Source: Streptomyces albiflavescens
GTDB taxonomy: Bacteria > Actinomycetota > Actinomycetes > Streptomycetales > Streptomycetaceae
Length of the DNA stretch: 64,000 nt
Assembly (NCBI RefSeq): GCF_014645835.1
Contig: NZ_BMMM01000028.1
Location: 1-64,000 of the forward strand
Direction of reading: 5' to 3'
The translations under genes and the position numbers were made by a program. The notes under the pieces were generated by a model. The model saw only the letters and a program-made list of their open reading frames with translations, was not told the origin of the DNA and made no database searches. Of the stretch, positions 6,651 through 15,310 are shown piece after piece (the stretch's first letter is position 1; every line of letters begins with the position of its first letter).

Positions 6651-8170
6651 GCGTGGCAACGGGGCGCATGATCGCGAACCGGTATGAACTGTCCACGCTG
6701 ATCGGGCAGGGCGGCATGGGCCAGGTCTGGACGGCCTACGACCAGCGCCTCGACCGGCGTGTCGCCGTCAAGCTGCTGCGCCCCGACAAGGTCGCGGGCC
6801 AGGAGGCCGACGAGCTGCGCCGCCGCTTCGTGCGCGAGTGCCGCGTCACCGCACAGGTCGACCACCCCGGCCTGGTCACGGTTCACGACGCGGGTAGCGA
6901 GGGCGAGGAGCTGTTCCTCGTCATGCAGTACGTGGACGGGGCCGACCTCTCCGACCACCTCGCCGAACACGACCCGTACCCCTGGCCGTGGGCGGTCGCG
7001 GTCGCCGCGCAACTGTGCGCGGTGCTCAGCGCCGTGCACGCCGTGCCGATCGTGCACCGCGATCTGAAACCGCGGAACGTGATGGTCAAGCAGGACGGCA
7101 CGGTCACCGTCCTCGACCTCGGTGTCGCCTCCGTCATGGACACCGACACGACCCGGCTCACCCACACCGGCTCGCCCATCGGGTCGCCCGCCTACATGGC
7201 CCCCGAGCAGGCGATGGGCGGCGCGGTCGGCCCGTACACCGACCTGTACGCACTCGGCGTACTGCTGCATGAACTCCTCAGCGGAGACGTGCCGTTCTCC
7301 GGCTCGACCGCGCTCGGTGTGCTGCACCGCCACCTCTACGAGCCGCCGCTCCCGGTGCGTCGGCTGCGCCCCGAGGTGCCGCCCGCGCTGGAGGGTCTGG
7401 TGCTGCGCCTGCTCTCCAAGGACCCGCAGCACCGGCCGGGCTCCGCGCAGGAGACGTACGAGCAACTGCTTCCGCTGCTGCCCGCGCGCGGTATGCCCAC
7501 CGGTGCCCCGCTCGACCCCACGCGCCCCTTCCTGCGCCCGCACGCCCCGTGGCCGGACCGGGCGCGCACGCCCGCGCCCCAGCCGCAGGCGGCGCCCGCC
7601 GTGGAGAAGGCCGATGTCGCGGGCGCCGTCGACGAGGTCAAGCGGCTGCTCGGCGAGGGGCGTATCACGCAGGCCGTCGACATCCTGGGTTCGATCCTTC
7701 CGGCGGCCGCGGCCGAACACGGCGAGCACTCGCCCGTCGTACGCACCCTGCGCAAGCAGTACGCCGCCACGCTCATGGACGACGGCCAGTACCGGCGCGC
7801 GCTGCCCGAACTGCGCCGTCTCGCCGACGAACGCGCCGCCGAGGCCGGCCAGGCCGACCCACAGTCTCTGCGCTTCCGCTACGAGGCGGCCCAGTGCCTG
7901 GAGCAGCTCGGCGAACCCGCCGCGGCGCTCGCGGAGTACCGTGCGCTGCTGCCGTACTACGAGAACCAGTACGTCGCAGGGGATCCCGAGATCTCCCTCG
8001 AAGTCCGGCGCCGCATAGGTCACTTGCTGCTCGCCCTCGGCGACCGGGGCGCCGCGCACGACACGCTGGCCAGGCTGCTGCACGACGTGGAGCGGCTGCG
8101 CGGCCCCGGACACCCGATGGTGGCGGAGATCCGGCGGACGTTGCAGTGGCTGGGACAGGTGCGAGGCTGA
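6647..8170 (+). CDS. Soluble Hanks-type Ser/Thr protein kinase with TPR-like C-terminus
   Basis: This 507-residue kinase has the glycine loop GQGGMG (20-25), catalytic Lys42 (AVK), HRDLKPRN (137-144), DLG in place of DFG (157-159) and APEQ (185-188), so it should be active. Unlike PknB-type kinases it has no transmembrane helix or PASTA domain. After a Pro-rich linker (about 285-315) the C-terminus is a series of amphipathic helices resembling TPR repeats (ITQAVDILGSILP..., ALPELRRLADERAAEAG..., AALAEYRALLPYYENQ, AHDTLARLLHDVERL). GTG at 6647 overlaps the stop of the small membrane protein gene. Targets are unknown. Confidence 0.88.
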   Translation: MSVATGRMIANRYELSTLIGQGGMGQVWTAYDQRLDRRVAVKLLRPDKVAGQEADELRRRFVRECRVTAQVDHPGLVTVHDAGSEGEELFLVMQYVDGADLSDHLAEHDPYPWPWAVAVAAQLCAVLSAVHAVPIVHRDLKPRNVMVKQDGTVTVLDLGVASVMDTDTTRLTHTGSPIGSPAYMAPEQAMGGAVGPYTDLYALGVLLHELLSGDVPFSGSTALGVLHRHLYEPPLPVRRLRPEVPPALEGLVLRLLSKDPQHRPGSAQETYEQLLPLLPARGMPTGAPLDPTRPFLRPHAPWPDRARTPAPQPQAAPAVEKADVAGAVDEVKRLLGEGRITQAVDILGSILPAAAAEHGEHSPVVRTLRKQYAATLMDDGQYRRALPELRRLADERAAEAGQADPQSLRFRYEAAQCLEQLGEPAAALAEYRALLPYYENQYVAGDPEISLEVRRRIGHLLLALGDRGAAHDTLARLLHDVERLRGPGHPMVAEIRRTLQWLGQVRG

Positions 8171-8241
8171 CCACGGCGCCGGACCGCAGCACCGGACCGC
8201 GGGTCCGGACCGCAGGTTTTGCGCCACCTTGGCCGAAGCTT

Positions 8242-9042
8242 GTGGTGATCAAGCCATGGGCCGCGGCCGGTGCCGCCGTGGTCGCCGGAGCCGGGATCGC
8301 CGCGCAGACCTCGATGGCCGCCACCACGTGGCCCGCGCAGCGGACCTTCACCGGGCACGCCTTCGACACCTGTGCCGCGCCCTCGCTGTCCGCTATGAAG
8401 GCCTGGAACACCGGCTTCTACGGCGCCGCGGCCGTCTACGTCGGCGGCAAGAACCGCGGCTGCAGCCAGCCCAACCTGACCGCGTCCTGGGTGAAGTCGG
8501 TCACCGCGGCCGGCTGGAAGCTCATCCCCCTGTACGTCGGTGCCCAGCCGTCCTGCCAGACCGGGTCCAGCCCCGAGAAGCTCACCGCCACCACCGCAGC
8601 CTCGCTCGGTGCCACGGACGGCGCGGACGCGGTCGCCAAGGCCGCCGCGCTCGGCATGAAGGCCGGCAGCCCGATCTACCTGGACATGGAGGCGTACGAC
8701 ACGACGAACACGGCCTGCAACAACGGCGTGCTGACCTATGTCCGCGCCTTCGACAAGGCGCTGCACGCGAAGACGTACCGCACCGGCTACTACGGCGTCA
8801 CCAGCTCCAGCGCCAAGGCCGTCGCGAACGCGACCGACAAGACCGACCTGCCGGGCAACCTCTGGTACGCGCTGTGGGACAAGCAGAACACCACGACCGC
8901 GGACTGGCCGTTCGGCGCCACCCAGTTCACGAACCACAGCCGCGCCCGCCAGTACCTGGTGAACAGCAAGGAGTCGCGCGGCGGTTACACGATCACCGTG
9001 GACCGGGACGCGTGGGACGCGCCGGTGGCGATCACGGGCTGA
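8242..9042 (+). CDS. Secreted DUF1906 glycoside-hydrolase-like protein
   Basis: The roughly 266-residue product starts with a hydrophobic export signal (AAAGAAVVAGAGIAAQTSMA) and continues with a TIM-barrel-like domain. The first strand region is GHAFDTCAAPSLSAMKAWN, then AVYVGGKNRGCSQPNL, WKLIPLYVGAQPSC, PIYLDMEAYD and LWYALWDKQ. This is the pattern of the DUF1906/Rv2525c-like family, whose members are exported and suspected to act on cell-wall glycans. Two conserved acidic residues in YLDMEAYD are candidate catalytic residues. No clear Shine-Dalgarno site fixes the start; GTG 8242 and GTG 8245 are equally possible. Confidence 0.75.
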   Translation: MVIKPWAAAGAAVVAGAGIAAQTSMAATTWPAQRTFTGHAFDTCAAPSLSAMKAWNTGFYGAAAVYVGGKNRGCSQPNLTASWVKSVTAAGWKLIPLYVGAQPSCQTGSSPEKLTATTAASLGATDGADAVAKAAALGMKAGSPIYLDMEAYDTTNTACNNGVLTYVRAFDKALHAKTYRTGYYGVTSSSAKAVANATDKTDLPGNLWYALWDKQNTTTADWPFGATQFTNHSRARQYLVNSKESRGGYTITVDRDAWDAPVAITG

Positions 9043-9200
9043 TGCCGGTGTGACGCGGATGACGGCGATGTGATGGTGCGACGGTGCCTGAAGGCTGCGC
9101 GAATCGTTGGTCGAAAGGGTGGCCGAGAGCTGGGCCACTGCCTACCATCGATCACCGCAAGACTTTGTGCACCGTCGCACAATCTCCTCGGGAGGCTTCC

Positions 9201-9860
9201 TTGCACCGCCGCCGTCGCACCGCGCTCGTCCTCTCCGCCGCGCTCGTCGCCGCGGCCCCTCTCCTCACCGCGTGCGGCAGCGACGCGCATCCAGGCGCCG
9301 CGGCCGTCGTGGGCGGTCAGCGGATCACGGTCGCGCAACTGGAGAGTCGGGTGAACGAGGTGCGCGCGGCGCAGAAGGCCGCCACCAAGGACGAGGCCCA
9401 GTACGAGCAGACCGTGGCCAGGACCGGCACGCTCGCCCGCGACACCCTGCACGGCATGGTCCTGGACCGGGTCCTGGACCGGGCCGCGAAGAACGCGGGC
9501 GTCGGCGTGACCCGCAAGGACACCCAACAGATGCGGGCCTCCCTCGAACAGCAGGCGGGCGGCGCGCAGGCGCTGGAGACGGCCTGGCTGCAGAACTACG
9601 GAGTGGCACCCGCGCACCTCGACGACAGCCTGCGCACCGAGGTCGAGGCGCAGAAGCTGGCCGCCACGCTCGGCGTCGACATGAACACCACCGAGGGCAA
9701 GGCCACCTTCTGGAAGGCGATGTCCGTCGCCTCCAAGGATCTCCACGTCGCCCTGAACCCGCGCTACGGCGCCTGGGACGTCCGGAAGAGCAGCCGCGTC
9801 GACGCGAAGACGCCGTGGCTGCGGGAGGTCACCGCGGCGGGGACCCAGCAGACGACGTAA
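9201..9860 (+). CDS. SurA-N-like lipoprotein
   Basis: The 219-residue protein starts at TTG 9201, set by GGAGG at 9191-9195. The signal peptide ends in lipobox LTAC (Cys25). The mature region (VVGGQRITVAQLESRVNEVRAAQKAA, TLHGMVLDRVLDRAAKNAGVGVT, then a second helical segment) matches the SurA_N/PrsA N-terminal chaperone fold, without a peptidyl-prolyl isomerase domain. A role as an extracytoplasmic folding chaperone is inferred. It lies just upstream of mazG, a neighbourhood also seen in mycobacteria, where lipoproteins cluster with mazG and eno. Confidence 0.78.
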   Translation: MHRRRRTALVLSAALVAAAPLLTACGSDAHPGAAAVVGGQRITVAQLESRVNEVRAAQKAATKDEAQYEQTVARTGTLARDTLHGMVLDRVLDRAAKNAGVGVTRKDTQQMRASLEQQAGGAQALETAWLQNYGVAPAHLDDSLRTEVEAQKLAATLGVDMNTTEGKATFWKAMSVASKDLHVALNPRYGAWDVRKSSRVDAKTPWLREVTAAGTQQTT

Positions 9861-9928
9861 CGGCCTGCGCGGGCGCGGGGGCTGTGGATAAACGGTTCGG
9901 CCGGGCGGCTCGCGGAGAGAGCCGGACG

Positions 9929-10064
9929 GCGGTCCCGGACCAGGCAGTGATGCGGTCCCGGACCAGGCAGTGATACGGCCATCCCGTCCGGCAGTGGTAC
10001 GACGCTCCCCGTCCGGGAGCCGTGCGGCGGTCCCGTCCGGCAGTCGTACGACGCTCCCCGTCCG
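9929..10064. repeat. Two repeat sets in the gap before mazG
   Basis: A 23-bp unit is perfectly duplicated head to tail at 9929-9951 and 9952-9974. A 34-bp unit at 9982-10015 recurs at 10031-10064 with one mismatch (49-bp period). The stretch 9861-10145 shows nothing else convincing apart from the mazG promoter region. Confidence 0.8.
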
Positions 10065-10145
10065 TCCGCTTCGTGCGCCGACGGTCGACCGCCCAGCCTG
10101 TGGATAACTACTGGGGCTGTCGGTGGTGTGGGTTACGTTCGAGGG

Positions 10146-11180
10146 GTGAACGCAACCAGCTTCGACGGCGCCCCGGACGCGACCGGCCCCGACGCCCCCG
10201 CCACCTCCACCGACCCCGGCCGTATCGTGCTGCTCACCACCAGCCACCGGGTGGCGCCCGGGCTGCTCTCCTGGCCGGCCTGGCAGGCGCTCCGCGGTGC
10301 CGACCAGGTTCTGTGCGCGGACGGCGCTCACCCGCAGCTGCCTTATCTGCGCGAGGCGGGCATCACCGTCGACGAGGCGTCCCCGACCGCCCAGGAGCTG
10401 GTCGACGCGTGCGCGGGCGGCCGCACCCTGGTCGTCGTCGCCACCGGCGAGGGCGAGCCGCGGCTCACCGACGGCCTGGCCCGCCTGGCCGGCTCCGGCC
10501 GTATACAGATGCCGGACCTGGAGCTGCTCCCCGCCTCGTACGACCTGCCGGGCGCCCGCCTCCTCGACCTCGTCCAGGTCATGGACCGCATCCGCGCCGA
10601 GTGCCCCTGGTCGTCCCAGCAGACCCACAAGGGCCTGGCGAAGTACGGCATCGAGGAGGCGTACGAACTGGTCGAGGCGATCGAGGAGGGCGACCGGGAC
10701 GAGCTGCGCGAGGAGCTCGGCGACGTCCTGCTCCAGGTCGTCTTCCACGCCCGTATCGCCGAGGAGGACGAGGACGCGCCCTTCTCCATCGACGACGTGG
10801 CGGGCGGCATCGTGGCCAAGCTCATCCACCGCCACCCGCACGTCTTCGGGGACGAGACGGCCACCACCCCCGAGGAGGTCAAGGAGCACTGGCTGCGCAC
10901 CAAGGCGGTGGAGAAGCGGCGCACGTCCGTGACGGAGGGCATCCCGCTGGGCCAGCCGGGCCTGGCGCTGGCGGCGAAGCTGGCATCCCGGGTGCGGACG
11001 GCGGGACTTGACGTCGAGCTGCCACGGGGTGAGGGCGTCGGGTACGAGCTGCTCCGGACAGCCGCGCGCGCCGAGGCCGAGGGCGTGGACCCGGAGGCGG
11101 CGCTGCGGGCGGCGGCACGGGCGTACCGGGACGCGATCCGGGCGGCGGAGGGGTCTTCGGGGGCGGACGCGGAGGACTGA
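10146..11180 (+). CDS. mazG: MazG-family nucleoside triphosphate pyrophosphohydrolase
   Basis: The 344-residue protein has an N-terminal extension (1-140) of Rossmann-like strands typical of actinobacterial MazG, then the MazG domain: LLDLVQVMDRIRAECPW, the metal-binding EEAYELVEAIE (from about 170), EELGDVLLQVVFHARIAEE (from about 189) and IAxLIHRHPHVFG. MazG hydrolyses NTPs and dNTPs to monophosphates and pyrophosphate, protecting against damaged nucleotides and tuning (p)ppGpp responses. GTG at 10146 follows TACGTT (10134-10139) by six bases, so it may be leaderless. It is convergent with the flavohemoglobin gene. Confidence 0.9.
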   Translation: MNATSFDGAPDATGPDAPATSTDPGRIVLLTTSHRVAPGLLSWPAWQALRGADQVLCADGAHPQLPYLREAGITVDEASPTAQELVDACAGGRTLVVVATGEGEPRLTDGLARLAGSGRIQMPDLELLPASYDLPGARLLDLVQVMDRIRAECPWSSQQTHKGLAKYGIEEAYELVEAIEEGDRDELREELGDVLLQVVFHARIAEEDEDAPFSIDDVAGGIVAKLIHRHPHVFGDETATTPEEVKEHWLRTKAVEKRRTSVTEGIPLGQPGLALAAKLASRVRTAGLDVELPRGEGVGYELLRTAARAEAEGVDPEAALRAAARAYRDAIRAAEGSSGADAED

Positions 11181-11267
11181 GGGCCGGGCGCCTGAGGGGC
11201 CGGGCGGAAGGGGCGGGCGAGAGCCGGAGGCCCGACGATCGAGGGAGCCGGGGCGGGCGGGCCGGAG

Positions 11268-12479
11268 TTACACCTGCGGTGCGCGGCTCGACGGGTTGTG
11301 CCAGCTCGGCTGTGGACGGTCGAGGAGCCACTCCGCAGCGCCCACCGGCCGAGGGTTCCCCTGGCCGCTCGGTGCCAGGACGTCGTGGAAGATCCGCTCC
11401 GTCGGCGTGCCGAAAGAGGGCAGGGTCTCGCCGATCTCTTCGACGAGCTTGGGCGGACCGGCGAGATAGACGTCGTGCCGGGTCCAGCCGGCGCGGTTGC
11501 CCAGCGCGGTGAGTAGCCGTTCGGTCGCCTGGGCCTTGGGCCGGCCGGGCGCGGGGGTGATGAAGGTGACGGCGAGCCGGGGAAGCCGGGCCCGCAGGCG
11601 CTCGACGGCGCCCCGGTCGTACAGGTACGAGGTGTCGCGGGCGACGAGGAACAGCCGGGCCTCGTATGTGTCGTCGAGCTGTTCCAGCAGAGCCTTCACG
11701 GGCGCCCATCCCGTGCCGGCCGCGATGAGGGTGAGGGGCCGTTCCACGGGCGTGCGCAGGGTCAGCTCGCCGCCGGGCGCGCCCAGCCGCAGGACGTCGC
11801 CTTTTCGGGTCTGCCGGACGAGGGCGGTGGAGAGGAGGCCGTCCTCGACCCGGCTGATGTGCAGGTCGACGGTGTGGTCGGCGCGAGGTGCGTTGGCCAG
11901 CGAGTAGGGCCGCCAAATGCCCGGCAGGTGGGGGACGTTGACGCTGACGTACTGGCCGGGGGAGTAGCGCAGCCGGCGGTGCGGTCGCACGGTCAGGACG
12001 ACGAGGTCGTCGCCGTGCCGCGTCCGGGCGGTCACCTCGGCGTCCCACCAAGGCGGTTCGCCGTGCTGCTGTGCCTCCCACGCGCCCTGCAGCATCACAT
12101 TCGTGATCGCCCCGTACGCCTCGCCCCAGGCCTTCTCGACCTCCGCGTTCCACGCCGACCCCGCGACGACGGCGAACGCGGCGATGAGACTCGCCCCCAC
12201 GGCGGCGTAGTGCTCCGGTTCCGCCCGATACTTCCGGTGGTCCTTCCCCAGCTCCCGTAAATACCTCGGCAGCCCCGGATCCTCCAGCCGCTCCATCACA
12301 TGGGTGAGCGCCGCGAACAGCCTGTCCCGCTGCCGCTCCATGTCCCCAGGGAAGTCCAGCGGAAACAGCCCTCGGATCTCCGGGTGGTGCCGGAACAGGT
12401 GCGAGTAGAAGTACTTGACCGCGAACTCGGCCCGTCTCTCGACGACCGCGAAGCTGGATCTGAGTATTTCGGGGTCCAC
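11268..12479 (-). CDS. Flavohemoglobin-type protein with an in-frame TTA codon
   Basis: The 403-residue protein fuses a globin domain (1-140; the KDH81RKY...EPEHY region holds the proximal His candidate) to an FNR-like reductase: FAD motif RPYS (about 190), and NAD motif GTGWAP with LVARDTSYLYD and VYLAGPP. Flavohemoglobins convert nitric oxide to nitrate using NAD(P)H. The start is GTG with no Shine-Dalgarno site and a good promoter just upstream, implying a leaderless mRNA. Leu74 is encoded by TTA (plus-strand TAA at 12258-12260), so full expression should need tRNA-Leu(UAA), which is itself in this window. The last 25 residues are Pro/Ser rich. Confidence 0.88.
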   Translation of the reverse strand: MDPEILRSSFAVVERRAEFAVKYFYSHLFRHHPEIRGLFPLDFPGDMERQRDRLFAALTHVMERLEDPGLPRYLRELGKDHRKYRAEPEHYAAVGASLIAAFAVVAGSAWNAEVEKAWGEAYGAITNVMLQGAWEAQQHGEPPWWDAEVTARTRHGDDLVVLTVRPHRRLRYSPGQYVSVNVPHLPGIWRPYSLANAPRADHTVDLHISRVEDGLLSTALVRQTRKGDVLRLGAPGGELTLRTPVERPLTLIAAGTGWAPVKALLEQLDDTYEARLFLVARDTSYLYDRGAVERLRARLPRLAVTFITPAPGRPKAQATERLLTALGNRAGWTRHDVYLAGPPKLVEEIGETLPSFGTPTERIFHDVLAPSGQGNPRPVGAAEWLLDRPQPSWHNPSSRAPQV

Positions 12480-12485
12480 GGCGCG

Positions 12486-12516
12486 AATGTAGGGAGTCGT
12501 CGAGCCACGGAGTCAA
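12486..12516 (-). promoter_or_regulatory. Promoter of the flavohemoglobin gene (leaderless)
   Basis: On the minus strand, TTGACT (12511-12516) and TACATT (12486-12491) are 19 bases apart. The -10 box ends seven bases before the GTG at 12479, so transcription would start at or beside the start codon. Confidence 0.55.
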
Positions 12517-12726
12517 ACAGCAGGTGATTTACGGACAGTCCGGGTGAAGCGTGCGGGGCCGGGGAGAGCGTGGCTGAGTACCGTTGCTCCTGGGTGTGCG
12601 GGCGCAAGGAGAGGTGGACAGGGGCAACCGACAGGCGGCGGGCGCCCTCGCCGGTCTCCTCCTCTCCCCCTGGGCCCACCACTGGTCGAACAAGGCATCC
12701 GAGCCCCCTCCGGATACCGTCATGGA

Positions 12727-14013
12727 GTGACCGACCAGCCCCAGCCCCCCAGCACCGCCCCCGAACTCTTCACCTGGGAGTTCGCCACCAACCCCTACCC
12801 GGCGTACGCCTGGCTCAGGGAGCACGCCCCCGTGCACAGGACCCGGCTGCCCAGTGGGGTGGAGGCCTGGCTGGTCACCCGGTATGTGGATGCCAAGCAG
12901 GCGCTCGCGGACGCGCGGCTGTCCAAGAACCCCGCCCATCACGACGAGCCCGCGCATGCGAAGGGGAAGACCGGTATCCCCGGTGAGCGCAAGGCAGAGT
13001 TGATGACGCATCTGCTGAACATCGATCCGCCGGACCACACCCGGCTGCGGCGGCTGGTCAGCAAGGCGTTCACGCCCCGGCGCGTGGCCGAGTTCGCGCC
13101 GCGTGTGCAGGAACTCACGGACCACCTGATCGACCAGTTCGCCGACAAGGGCTCCGCCGATCTCATCCACGACTTCGCCTTCCCGCTCCCCATCTACGCC
13201 ATCTGCGACCTGCTGGGCGTCCCCCGTGAGGACCAGGACGACTTCCGGGACTGGGCGGGGATGATGATCCGGCACGGGGGAGGACCGAGGGGCGGTGTGG
13301 CGCGGTCCGTCAAGAAGATGCGGGGCTATCTGGCCGAACTCATCCACCGCAAGCGGGAACTGCTCCCGGACGAGCCCGCCCCCGGCGAGGACCTCATCTC
13401 CGGGCTCATCCGCGCCTCCGACCACGGCGAGCACCTCACCGAGAACGAGGCCGCCGCCATGGCCTTCATCCTGCTGTTCGCCGGCTTCGAGACGACCGTC
13501 AATCTCATCGGGAACGGCACCTACGCCCTCCTCACCCACCCCGAGCAGCGACAGCGCCTGCAGGCCTCCCTCGCCGCCGAGGAGACCGGACTGCTCGAAA
13601 CCGGCGTCGAGGAGCTGCTGCGGTACGACGGCCCCGTCGAACTGGCCACGTGGCGGTTCGCGACCGAGGCGGTCCGGATCGGGGGGCAGGACATCGCGCC
13701 CGGCGACCCCGTCCTCGTCGTACTGGCGGCAGCGGACCGTGACCCCGAGCGGTTCCAGCATCCGGACACGCTCGACCTCTCGCGGCGTGACAACCAACAC
13801 CTCGGGTACGGCCACGGCATCCATTACTGCCTTGGCGCGCCGCTCGCCCGTCTGGAGGGCCAGACCGCGCTCGCCACCCTGCTGACCCGTCTCCCTGATC
13901 TCCAACTCGCGGGAGATTCGGCCGATTTGCGCTGGCGCGGCGGGCTCATTATGCGCGGATTGCGTACGCTTCCCGTGGAGTTCACGCCTCCGCTTGACTT
14001 GTCCCGTCCATAA
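12727..14013 (+). CDS. Cytochrome P450 (CYP107-like)
   Basis: The 428-residue soluble P450 has the I-helix oxygen-binding motif FAGFETT, K-helix ExxR (EELLR) and heme-binding loop GYGHGIHYCLGAPLAR with its thiolate Cys. The I-helix has Phe where most family members have His (AGHETT). Position next to the rpf-eno block matches the P450 I recall as CYP107U1 in S. coelicolor, which has been linked to sporulation. The substrate is unknown, and ferredoxin and reductase are not adjacent. GTG at 12727 is the first start that fits the family; the upstream open frame is a spurious extension. Confidence 0.9.
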   Translation: MTDQPQPPSTAPELFTWEFATNPYPAYAWLREHAPVHRTRLPSGVEAWLVTRYVDAKQALADARLSKNPAHHDEPAHAKGKTGIPGERKAELMTHLLNIDPPDHTRLRRLVSKAFTPRRVAEFAPRVQELTDHLIDQFADKGSADLIHDFAFPLPIYAICDLLGVPREDQDDFRDWAGMMIRHGGGPRGGVARSVKKMRGYLAELIHRKRELLPDEPAPGEDLISGLIRASDHGEHLTENEAAAMAFILLFAGFETTVNLIGNGTYALLTHPEQRQRLQASLAAEETGLLETGVEELLRYDGPVELATWRFATEAVRIGGQDIAPGDPVLVVLAAADRDPERFQHPDTLDLSRRDNQHLGYGHGIHYCLGAPLARLEGQTALATLLTRLPDLQLAGDSADLRWRGGLIMRGLRTLPVEFTPPLDLSRP

Positions 14014-14163
14014 GGGCAAGGCGTGCGGGGGAATGGCCGCTCAGCAGGGAAAAGATGACGGTCCATCAACTTTGTGATCTTCACGTGATCTACGCTGCAT
14101 CGACTTGTGACAAGCGTTCGAGTGCGGATACGTTCAATCGTCAACGCGGCTCATCCGTCGCTG

Positions 14164-14181
14164 CAGTCGCGGAAGCGACTG
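14164..14181 (+). other. Hairpin in the leader of the first Rpf gene
   Basis: CAGTCGC and GCGACTG pair around a GGAA tetraloop about 20 bases before the Shine-Dalgarno site of the gene starting at 14214. No riboswitch of known type is recognisable in this 200-base leader. Confidence 0.4.
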
Positions 14182-14213
14182 TCGTCACCTGCTGTCACGC
14201 GAAAGGCTTCCGC

Positions 14214-15173
14214 ATGCTCTCCGGGAACGGCCGTCATCGTCGCCCCCGTCAGGCCCCGGCCCTCATCGTCGCCGCAGGAGTGACCGGATCGGCCATCGCG
14301 ATCCCGTTGCTCGGCGCCACCAGCGCGAGTGCGGCCGACGGCACCACCTGGGACCGGGTCGCGGAGTGTGAGAGCGGTGGCGCCTGGAGCGCCAGTGACG
14401 GCAACGGGTACTACGGCGGGCTGCAGTTGACCCAGGAGAACTGGGAGTCGTACGGCGGCCTCAAGTACGCCCCGAGCGCCGACCAGGCCAGCCGCTCGCA
14501 GCAGATAGCCGTCGCCGAGAAGCTCCTCGACGACCAGGGCCTCGCCGCCTGGCCCACCTGTGGACCGCTCTCCGGGCTCAGCAAGCACTCGGGCTCGGTC
14601 GAGGTCGACACGGGCGTGGCGAACGACTCGTCGAGTTCTTCTGATTCGTCCGACTCGTCCAGGTCGTCTCATGAGTCTGGTTCATCCGACTCATCCGATT
14701 CGCGCTCCGACTCCTCGTCCGACGCCTCCTCGGGTGAGACCGGGAATGCCACGAAGTCCGACACCTCGCAGGGTTCGCACAGCTCGGATACAGACAAGGC
14801 CGAGAGCGACGAGTCGGACAAGTCCGGTCAGAACGACAGCTCTTCGGCTGCGTCCGACAGCGCGACGTCCGGTGCCGGGCGCCACCGTGGCGGCAATGCC
14901 GACGAGGACGCGACAGAGGGCGCGACCGACGGTCGTACGGACGGTACTTCCGGGCGGCACGCCTCGCGCGGCTCCGACGCCTCCCGTGACGCCGGCGACA
15001 GTTCCTACGTCGTGCGCGCTGGAGACAGTCTCTGGACCATCGCCGACTCCCTTGACCTCAAGGGCGGATGGGCCGAGCTGTACACCGAGAACAAGCACGC
15101 GGTCGGCACCGATCCCGACCTCATCCTCCCCGGTCAGAGGCTTGCAGTTGATGCTGAATCGGGCGAAAAGTAG
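14214..15173 (+). CDS. Resuscitation-promoting-factor / LysM protein with Ser-Asp-rich linker
   Basis: The 319-residue secreted protein has a signal peptide cleaved near TSASA (about 40), an Rpf domain (about 41-120; WDRVAECESGGAWS with catalytic Glu, NGYYGGLQLTQENW), a long linker very rich in Ser and Asp (about 130-260), and a C-terminal LysM motif (YVVRAGDSLWTIADSLD...DPDLILPGQRL). Rpf proteins cleave peptidoglycan and help spores or dormant cells resume growth. AAAGG upstream supports the ATG. It lies head to tail with a second Rpf-LysM gene that has a short linker; this one may reach further through the wall. Confidence 0.9.
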   Translation: MLSGNGRHRRPRQAPALIVAAGVTGSAIAIPLLGATSASAADGTTWDRVAECESGGAWSASDGNGYYGGLQLTQENWESYGGLKYAPSADQASRSQQIAVAEKLLDDQGLAAWPTCGPLSGLSKHSGSVEVDTGVANDSSSSSDSSDSSRSSHESGSSDSSDSRSDSSSDASSGETGNATKSDTSQGSHSSDTDKAESDESDKSGQNDSSSAASDSATSGAGRHRGGNADEDATEGATDGRTDGTSGRHASRGSDASRDAGDSSYVVRAGDSLWTIADSLDLKGGWAELYTENKHAVGTDPDLILPGQRLAVDAESGEK

Positions 15174-15253
15174 CGGGAGTTCGCGTCACGGTTCGCTGCG
15201 GAATGTCCGGTTTGGCGCGAGTGAGACATGAGTCTCAGAAGCCCTGATCGTTT

Positions 15254-15283
15254 TTGGAATTCGACCGTTCGCATGCCTACGGT
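15254..15283 (+). promoter_or_regulatory. Candidate promoter of the riboswitch-rpfA transcript
   Basis: TTGGAA (15254-15259) and TACGGT (15278-15283) are separated by 18 bases, placing transcription start about 25 bases before the riboswitch core. Confidence 0.45.
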
Positions 15284-15310
15284 CGTCACCGCTCGCCACA
15301 GCGGGCCCCG

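Noticed and set aside
7549..9042. A 497-codon frame before the DUF1906 domain
   Set aside because: It overlaps the kinase gene out of frame with Arg/Ala-rich nonsense. The signal peptide marks the real start near 8242.
14014..14213. A second cyclic di-AMP riboswitch before the first Rpf gene
   Set aside because: None of the conserved ydaO blocks is present; there is only a small hairpin.
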